The notes beneath the pieces were generated by a model. It was not told where the DNA came from. It saw only the letters and a program-made list of their open reading frames with translations, and ran no database searches. Positions 17,553 to 23,748 of a DNA stretch of 23,748 nucleotides are shown piece after piece; position 1 is the stretch's first letter, and each line of letters opens with the position of its first letter. The position numbers and the translations under genes are program-made. Location of the stretch: positions 303,864 through 327,611 of the forward strand of contig NW_003213971.1 of assembly GCF_000006405.1 (NCBI RefSeq). The letters run 5' to 3'. This stretch comes from Perkinsus marinus ATCC 50983 (Eukaryota > Perkinsozoa > Perkinsida > Perkinsidae).

Positions 17553-20500
17553 ATGATAACATATGATAATAAACAATCAGCATTCCGACTCATTTTACAG
17601 TTGTCTGGTTCTGTCTTCCCGAGAGCTGTACCTGCAGGCCTTGTTGCCGCCGGAATAGCTCTGTGTAATACACTGAGCATATCAATAGTGTTGTGCAAAA
17701 TGATGGTATGAGTTTCCAATTTCCGCAGTTGTCCTAACGTCATCATTGACACTTATTATGTAATTATGGAAGTCTCTATGGTGAATCAAACCGGTACTGT
17801 GAAAAGTCGACTTTTATTATCATCAACATAATAACAATGTGAATCGATTCACCAGCGTTTACTAGTCTATAGTCGTATTCTCAACAACAGTACGTTGCAT
17901 AATCGTTCGGTTACGCACACACGTTATAATTATCATTTTCATCCTCAGGTCTAGGCCTCGATGCTCTGCCATTTTTCCAACCCACGATTGACCATTCATT
18001 CGCTGTCCAAATCTTTGCCATCGTGTTAGGCTATGTTATTGTATTTCGAACCAACATGGCTCTTGGCAGGTCGGCTACTGTGATGGGCTTTTTCACTGTC
18101 ATTTTATCACTCAGGTACAGAGAGGGAATCACAAGTGTTGAAATAATGGTGTCGAAGTGGGCTGATGCATTCATGCAAATCAACGCTTTTATTAACGTCC
18201 GGCTGAGGACGGCCAAGGGCGATTCCGAGCTGGTAGAGTAGATGTGGGCGGTTGTTCAACACAACATAAGATGTGTAGAGGATTTATACCAGAACTTGGG
18301 TCTGCGTGCGAAAGTAGCACGCAGACGCACAGCGGTGCATGAATTTTGTCACGCGCCACGAAATTATTACGAAAATTTTGACGGTGTTTTCGTTGATGGA
18401 AAATATGGAACATTTCTGTATTGGAATGTAGAGTATTGAGAGTGAGGATGCGTTGAAGTTGGTACTTCGAACGTTTTAACGCACTTTTCCGGGCGAACGA
18501 TGATGTCGGCATACCAATTGAGATATGATCTGTGTTGCCTGAATACCGCACCTCCCACAATTCTCGTTTAAATGATCCGCCGTGTTATTATCAAATTACG
18601 GTAATTCGGGATTAATGTATCTGAGCTCGTTTTCACATGCTCAAATCTGGACCTGTTTTGTATCTTGTTCGGGGGAACCTAAGATATTCTTTCTCCCCCT
18701 CGTCTCCTCTTCAGGAATCGAAGTTGCGTTCTTTACGCTTGGACGTATTACACTGGTTCAGCCTTCTGAGCGGCATCGCTATGAATGAGCTACAAAACCG
18801 CGAAGTGAATTCACCAGCCTCCGTCGTCCCCTCAGCCCCTTATTACAGATAGACCTCGTCAATGGTTTTGACTACCGACCGTTTGAGAAGACTAAACATT
18901 TAGGAAGGAGGACGTTCCTGTTGGGTCGGCATTTAGGACGGAACACGGCGCCACGACGAGGGTCGCTGCTAATGCCAAGGGCTAGCGTTATGATGCTACA
19001 CCCTAGAGGTGATTTGGAACTTGGATTCGATCAAGGGAAGTGTAGCATGTTCTCAATCGAGTTCTTTACTACATCATCATTTGCAGCTTCGGGCAGTTTG
19101 AAGGGAAAATATGCACATGATCAACTAGATGAAAATTCTGGGAGAAAATTATTGTTGGTATCTCTGCACTTCTACCCGATTTCGTATAAGAACTCGATTG
19201 AGGAAGGCGAGCATATACTCCCATCCTGTCGAACACGCGTGTTGATAATAATGATGAGAATTATCGTTGCTTTTCATACACTTTCACTCCAAGTCGCCTG
19301 TAATTTTCCCATAATGTAACTTTGGAAACTCCTAAATTCTGTTGAGGAACTGATCTAATCTGCTGATCCCCACCAGTTTGAACATTTCAAATTCTCTCCT
19401 ACCCCCTACCCATGCATCTTATCCATATCAGGTCACTCCCCCTCCAGCTCTGTAACAGCTTATAACATATCTCGCTTGGCCGTTCTGGGCGAATGCTCTA
19501 GTGAGGAGGTATACTCAGTGTTTGATCATGTTTGCCCTCTCCACTACATTGATAAAATTCCCCTCAATTCAGGAATCAGCATTTTCTGTATTGTCCTCCA
19601 ATTCTGTGGAAAAATCTTTCTGAGGAATATTCCTCAGCTGAGTTCAGGGATTTTCTCACTAATTTCGGAAGTTCACATATGAATTCAGGTGTGAGTGTAG
19701 AGAAACCCATGAGAATTTCCTCGATTTTTCTCCCAAAATTTCCGCGAATGTCACCATATGCATATTTTCTAACCCCGGATTCAGGTTCGTCGTCTAGATG
19801 TGTGCACTTCCAAAGGGATGGTAGTTGCGAGATGGATTAACGAGGCGGTCTCTCGCAGTTGCCTCGATGCTATCATTACTGTACGCCTTTGTGTGGCTTA
19901 TGTGTTAACACAGATTAGAAATAGATTGAATCAGGAGGAAGTCTTTTTATCTGACTCGGCTTTGCTCGAGCCTCATCTACACCGTTTTATGTGCGCTGTG
20001 CGCAACATCATCGCACAGATACTTTCAAGGGTGTCGGAGTTTTCTTGATGGTCTTATTACTATACGCCTTATCTTGACTGCCTGTATGAACTCATGTTAT
20101 TAATATAGTTCGGATTCACATTGTTATTATGTTGATGATAATAAAAAAGACTTTTCACAGTACCGGTTTGTTTCACCATAGAGACTTCCATAATTACATA
20201 ATAATGCCAAAGTGCCAATGATGACGTTGGAACAACTCCGGAAATTGGAAACCCACCCCATCAGTTTGCCCACTGTATAGGTCCCGCCGCCCATCCTTTC
20301 AAGATGCTATCAAGAGATTTCAAATGGTATGTTAGGATTCAACCAAGCCTTCAAAGTACCAGCAGCAGCAGAGTTCACCATTGAGACGGCCGATTAGGTC
20401 ACGCTCGTGCCGTTCCCTTTCCCATTCGCACAACTGATGGCATTGCTTTTATTGGTATTTATTATAATATGCCCGATAATGGTTGTGAAGATGACAGTCG

Positions 20501-21922
20501 GTGAGGTCTTGCAAAAAGATGAGTTTTTCTCACGATTGATGACAGGAAAAATTTTATCACCGATTTTGTCGTTTTTCGCGGTACTCGGTTATTGGGGGCT
20601 GAACCAGATCGCAGTAGAACTCGAGAATCCATTTGGTGACGATGAGAACGACTTACCATTGGAACATGTTCATACAGTTAATGGAAAAATACCCTCACCG
20701 GGGATCGAACCGGCGACCTCTTAGGCCTTCGTTGATGGAATACATGACTGCGCGTTTGCTGGTCTTGCGGAAACGGAGTTCACCAAAACTAAGAAGAAAC
20801 CAGAAGAGAGTATTTCTTGAGTTTGTCGCAAACTTCACTCCTTTGAAAATTCAGGTTCATTGATATCTTCCTCAGTTGGGCACAAACCGTCCATGCGGGC
20901 TCGAGCAGCTTGTGAGAAAAGAAAATTATTGCTCGTGTTGGGCATTTTTATCATAAAATTTTCGGAAATTACTAAAATTTTGCGAAAAAAATATTTTTGT
21001 GAGTTCAGCTGCTTCACAAAAGCCTTGATGTTGCGGATGTCAGGTGACCCTCTACTTCTTGATCTCAACCGAGAATTGTCCTCCAAATGGGGAGCCTCTC
21101 GCGAAAGCCTATTTTCGACCCGTCTCAAGTTCCGTGATTTACTCCTCTTCCGATACGATGATCTCAAGAGGAGGTTCAGCAGTGATAGAATGGCGAGAGA
21201 AGTTCTTAGGTGAGATTTTTATTAGCGAATTGCCCATTGAGATAACACTACATTGGATATAATTGCAGAACAATACTTTACTAGGCATTTTCGTACTTAA
21301 TATCTCCATCATAAGCTCAGCTGAGGGATTCTCTCACCCGAGATAGCCACTGTGTGCTTAGGGGAATCGGGATGATGCAACAGCATCCTCCACTTTGAAT
21401 TTAGTACTCGAAAATCGATGATTACACCTGGGCTTAGGGTGATGTTGAGTACACAAGGGTATTCCTATGCTAGCAGTGTTTAGCAAAGGAGGAGAACTCT
21501 TCACGTAGAGAAAGCATTGATTACTTATTAATACTTTTTAATCAATCCATTGCTCGAGTATTATACTCTTTGCTACATTAACATCGGGAAAATATGCACA
21601 TGTTCAACTACGTGCATTGGTGACAATACGAGGATACTCGGAGAATATTAGGACATGTTGTTTGTTGTTGTACACCTCCAACCGAATTCGTGTACAGAAC
21701 TCAGCTGAGGAAAGCGAAGACAGATTATTCCAACACCGCTCCACCTTGGATCAAGCATCACCGTCTGTTGTTAGTCGTATACGCATCCTCGCAAAGAAAC
21801 AAGGGGCGGCGAGTCCGAGGCCGCTGATATTGAGAGCTATTCAAGAGCAGTCTTCAAGCAATGGCAGGCGGCAATCACAGGCATCTTCGTTAAGCAGTGG
21901 CAGTAGAGTTCATTTTGAATGA
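17553..21922 (+). CDS. Bestrophin-family anion channel
   Basis: Bestrophins form pentameric chloride/bicarbonate channels in plasma or internal membranes. The exons are 17553-17664, 17949-18069, 18115-18232, 18715-18804, 18849-19041, 19432-19508, 19785-19880, 20281-20355, 20398-20676, 20725-20809, 20855-20911, 21023-21209 and 21775-21922. This gives 545 residues with all phases agreeing. Motifs are AFRLILQLSGSVFPRA (10-25), IVLGYVIVFRTNMALGRY (62-79), WADAFMQINAF, LHWFSLLSGIAMNEL, LAVLGECSSEE, VPPPILSRCYQEISNGMLGF (270-289), VPFPFPFAQLMALLLL and YWGLNQIAVELENPFGDDEN (359-378). The last includes the acidic cluster used for Ca2+ in animal bestrophins. The end of exon 1 is uncertain: a stronger-looking donor at 17706 breaks the frame. 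Exon 5 could also end at 19008. A Ser/Arg-rich tail (about 416-545) follows the channel domain. Introns range from 42 to about 565 nt. Confidence 0.92.
17711..17885 (+). repeat. Dispersed repeat family A, copy in bestrophin intron 1
   Basis: It begins AGTTTCCAATTTCCGCAGTT and ends TCTATAGTCGTATTCTCAAC. It matches 5332-5511 along nearly its whole length. Confidence 0.8.
18300..18326. repeat. Perfect 10-bp hairpin in bestrophin intron 3
   Basis: GTCTGCGTGC pairs with GCACGCAGAC across a 7-nt loop (GAAAGTA). It lies inside the 482-nt intron between exons 3 and 4, which otherwise shows no recognised repeat. Confidence 0.6.
19107..19235 (+). repeat. Dispersed repeat family B, copy in bestrophin intron 5
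   Basis: It starts GAAAATATGCACATGATCAA. It passes through TCTGGGAGAAAATTATTG and ends near AACTCGATTGAGGAAGGCGA. Confidence 0.6.
19616..19775 (-). repeat. Dispersed repeat family B, reversed copy in bestrophin intron 6
   Basis: Read on the minus strand it begins GAAAATATGCATATGGTGAC. It includes TTTTGGGAGAAAAATCGAGG and ends near GAACTCAGCTGAGGAATATT. It is the most diverged copy; the ends are approximate. Confidence 0.5.
20113..20252 (-). repeat. Dispersed repeat family A, shorter reversed copy in bestrophin intron 7
   Basis: It is the reverse complement of the first 140 nt of family A. Relative to the other two copies it lacks the last 40 nt or so (the part ending in the TCTATAGTCGTA segment). 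Confidence 0.75.
20677..20724 (-). repeat. tRNA T-arm/acceptor-like sequence filling 48-nt bestrophin intron 9
   Basis: On the minus strand the intron reads GTCGCCGGTTCGATCCCCGG, a perfect T stem-loop. GTGAGGGTATTTTT follows, resembling an acceptor strand and a short pol III T-run. The remaining tRNA half would have to lie in exon 10 and does not pair well. The intron itself is needed to keep the bestrophin reading frame. Confidence 0.6.
21585..21720 (+). repeat. Dispersed repeat family B, copy in bestrophin intron 12
   Basis: It starts GGAAAATATGCACATGTTCA and ends near GAACTCAGCTGAGGAAAGCG. It lies in the 565-nt intron before the last exon. Confidence 0.6.
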
Positions 21923-21995
21923 TATTAGTTTATTCATGCACGTGCCGCTTGAGTGGATGTATGATTTCTAACGACTGCCGGGGATTGTGTTATTG
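21770..21995 (+). repeat. Segment duplicated in inverted form at 545-770
   Basis: This holds the last bestrophin exon and its 3' flank. The match to the left copy starts at the splice acceptor and runs into the flank as far as AACGACTGCCG. About nine substitutions are visible in the exon. Confidence 0.85.
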
Positions 21996-22012
21996 GTCAT
22001 TAGGATTTTTAG

Positions 22013-22426
22013 GGTCGAATCTAGTGTTGCGATTGCGGAACAAGTGGGCGTCTTCTATATGGGTGCCCGCCAGGCTATACCCATGCGCAAATTCGAGGTC
22101 AACTTGTTGGGCCAGTTTACTCGGCGACGGTCTCCGGCGTGTGTGAAGGGGCAGTCACGTTGTGTCGACACAACACCTAGCGCTATTTAGCAGTGATTCA
22201 ACTTTCTTCCAGGATGTTGGGTTACATCCCACCTTCGCCTCAGTTATTTGTCGTCCATTCTTTCCAACCTCCCGCCCACCCTAGCGATGTGGTGTGGCAC
22301 CTCACGTTCCGTGTGAGGTTGGCCCAATCACATTGGCCGAGAATCACGTGTTTAGTGTCATCCTCCGGCCCACCACCCAACGCCGGGAAGGAAGGGAGAC
22401 GGATAAACAATCGTAATCGGATATAA
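22013..22426 (+). CDS. Unidentified two-exon coding-like region
   Basis: After a TTTTTAG acceptor, 22013-22129 reads as protein (IAEQVGVFYMGARQAIPMRK, then FEVNLLGQFTRRR). A donor GTCTCC follows. After CTTTCTTCCAG, 22213-22426 continues in a compatible phase (MLGYIPPSPQLFVVHSFQPP, then DVVWHLTFRVRLAQSHWPRI) to a TAA. I recognise no family. Upstream exons have not been found, and it may be part of a gene whose start overlaps the bestrophin 3' region, or a decayed gene. Confidence 0.35.
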
Positions 22427-22577
22427 TTTCATGCCGCGCGACCTTTCAGCGCCGCGATTGGTAATCTCCTGATGTACATATCGTCGAGCAGGTTGCAACA
22501 TGAGTAATTGTGTATAGCCACAACCTCAGATGAAATAGCCTACCTGCGAGGCATTAACCCGATATTCATTAGTTCAC

Positions 22578-22823
22578 ATGAGTTCACCACAACTGACTTC
22601 CATCATGATCATGCTTCTGGATAGAGCAAGACACGATTACGGAAGATCTCAGATTGAGGTGTCTAAGAGGCGGCGACAATTGATGATGATACAGTGCAGG
22701 AGGCCTTGGGGTTACCATGTTAGTAGAGGAAATATTCCAGGCATGGTACACTATGAGTATCCAATCGAATACTCTGTTGTTGAGTTATATGGGAATAGTT
22801 TGGATATATTAGAATACTCCTGA
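22578..22823 (+). CDS. 81-residue hypothetical open frame
   Basis: It starts with a true ATG and is basic in the middle (SQIEVSKRRRQLMMIQCRRP). A possible donor GTTAGTAG lies at about 22720, so only the first part may be coding. No family is recognised and no neighbour supports it. Confidence 0.22.
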   Translation: MSSPQLTSIMIMLLDRARHDYGRSQIEVSKRRRQLMMIQCRRPWGYHVSRGNIPGMVHYEYPIEYSVVELYGNSLDILEYS

Positions 22824-23059
22824 GGAACAACTCTTGTTATGTCGATTCAAGGCAGAGGCAAGGGATCGAATTCAGAGGCAGAAAGTGGTGGAACTCAGTG
22901 ATAACAGCGATGGACAATCCCTTCACATCTGAGAGATATGGAATATTAGGAAATGATATTGAGAAATCTAGGCTTTGGGGAGATTAAAGGGAGAAACTTC
23001 CACGCCGATGATGAACATGAACATTTAAATCAACTGCAATTTTGGAAATTTAGAATAAC
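22824..23059. other. Short intergenic stretch before second MDH copy
   Basis: No gene or repeat is recognised in this stretch. Confidence 0.35.
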
Positions 23060-23287
23060 CTCTGTTTGTAAGACTCAAACTCAATACATATCATAGTTAA
23101 GAATAGAGCATCACTCTAATACTGAATCGGGTCTCTCATACATCAAATTATATGCAACGGAGTATCACTCCGCTTCTATCGATGAAAACAAGATGACTAG
23201 AGAGGCCCAGTAAGTCTGATAAGGCTAGACAAGTGTAGTGATTACAAAATAACAATTGTTATTGCTTTTTGTTGAATATAAGACAGG
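23060..23287 (-). repeat. 3' flank of second MDH copy, duplicate of 2815-3045
   Basis: In reverse complement it carries the same conserved blocks as the flank of the first copy, interrupted by many differences. The stop codon here is TAA instead of TGA. Confidence 0.8.
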
Positions 23288-23748
23288 TTAATTCTGGTGG
23301 GCCTCAATGTAAGCCATACCTTTCTCCACATCTCCCTTCACCTTATTGACAGTTTCGACCATCCTCTTTTCTTCAAATGGACTTAAGTTGTCGATCGGCT
23401 GTACACCTTCGATACCCTCAGGACCAAAGTTGGTAACCTGGGCGAAGAACTCACACCCTTGATAAGGCCAGTTGACGTAGGCGCAGGCAGACGGCGTGGC
23501 CTTCTCCTGTTGCTGGTAGTCTCCTCCTCCTTGTTGTTGTAAACCACGGATGACAGTATCGATGAACTCAGCAGCAGAGTATGCCATAGACAGAGAGGCC
23601 GAACCTGCACCAGCGAGAGCATCGACGACTTCAGTGACAGCAGTCTGGACATGTTCATCCAAAGCCTTGATGGTGTTCTCATCCAACTTTACAAAAGTGT
23701 AGCATGGGAGAAGAGAGCAAGATAGCACAGCCACCGTGACCACCGACA
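23288..23748 (-). pseudogene. Second MDH copy, 3' part, frameshifted, cut by window end
   Basis: The sequence matches the first MDH copy from the catalytic VVGGHGG region to the stop at about 98 percent. Relative to that copy, two single-base deletions lie close together: a T in GCTATTCTTG (reads GCTATCTTG) and a C in ACACCTTTTG (reads ACACTTTTG). Together they shift the frame, so the catalytic His region and the C-terminal part are no longer joined. Downstream, one in-frame GGA is added and four amino acids differ (Q to E, K to E, K to N, V to I). The rest of the gene lies beyond the window. It is a pseudogene unless the deletions are assembly errors. Confidence 0.85.

Noticed and set aside
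17706-17712. Donor site GTATGAG as the end of bestrophin exon 1
   Set aside because: It looks stronger than the chosen site at 17665, but joining it to exon 2 gives an immediate stop (GTC TAG). It could be right only if a small exon is missing.
18242-18439. ORF inside bestrophin intron 3
   Set aside because: It is open by chance. Exons 3 and 4 join in phase across it and restore the conserved bestrophin sequence.
20690-20765. Functional tRNA gene on the minus strand across bestrophin intron 9 and exon 10
   Set aside because: The T arm is perfect, but the 5' acceptor strand and anticodon arm do not pair, and half of it would overlap a coding exon.
1-23748. Reassigned stop codons (ciliate-like code)
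   Set aside because: TAA, TAG and TGA all end recognisable genes, and no conserved exon contains an in-frame stop.
1-23748. CRISPR array, rRNA gene or prokaryotic operon
   Set aside because: No regularly spaced direct repeats of CRISPR type and no rRNA signature were seen. The genes are spliced and eukaryotic.

Overview
This window comes from a nuclear genome of a unicellular eukaryote. Its genes are cut by many very short GT-AG introns, mostly 42-52 nt. All three standard stop codons end genes (TGA, TAG, TAA), so the code is standard, and the gene families are eukaryotic. Short introns, mixed codon use and abundant small repeats would fit an alveolate-type protist such as a perkinsid. That placement is a guess; no ribosomal or mitochondrial marker is present.

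Layout, left to right. 1-1797: no firm gene except a small secreted Cys-rich candidate on the minus strand and a duplicated copy of the last bestrophin exon. 1798-2814: intronless malate dehydrogenase-family gene (+). 3290-4060: foldback palindromes around tRNA-like units. 4228-5684: five-exon gene for the U5 snRNP protein DIM1 (-). 5700-7330: no gene recognised. 7331-8641: intronless amino acid transporter (-). 8950-11210: GC-richer, decayed coding-like sequence, possibly an old mobile or viral copy. 12248 to about 13855: PGAM5-like phosphatase (-) in at least eight exons. 14867-16623: two-domain fluoride channel (+) in eight exons. 17553-21922: bestrophin-type anion channel (+) in 13 exons. 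22013-22830: unidentified coding-like exons (+). 23288-23748: 3' part of a second, frameshifted malate dehydrogenase copy (-), cut by the window end.

Most of the single open frames in the four spliced genes are pieces of exons plus read-through into introns. I rebuilt these genes by hand from donor and acceptor sites, reading phase and similarity to known families. In the DIM1 and fluoride-channel models, and in the bestrophin model, all exon phases agree and give 151, 323 and 545 residues. Two bestrophin junctions and the 5' end of the PGAM5-like gene remain uncertain.

The most interesting signals are: (1) a malate dehydrogenase with Gln in place of the substrate-selecting Arg; (2) a PGAM5-like phosphatase with Glu in place of the phosphate-pocket Arg; (3) two small repeat families whose eight copies here all lie inside introns; (4) tRNA T-arm/B-box sequences inside several introns, including introns only 48-50 nt long; and (5) duplications of the malate dehydrogenase gene and of the last bestrophin exon at the two ends of the window. 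The fluoride channel and bestrophin are adjacent on the same strand, so two anion-permeable channels sit side by side; a functional link is only an inference.
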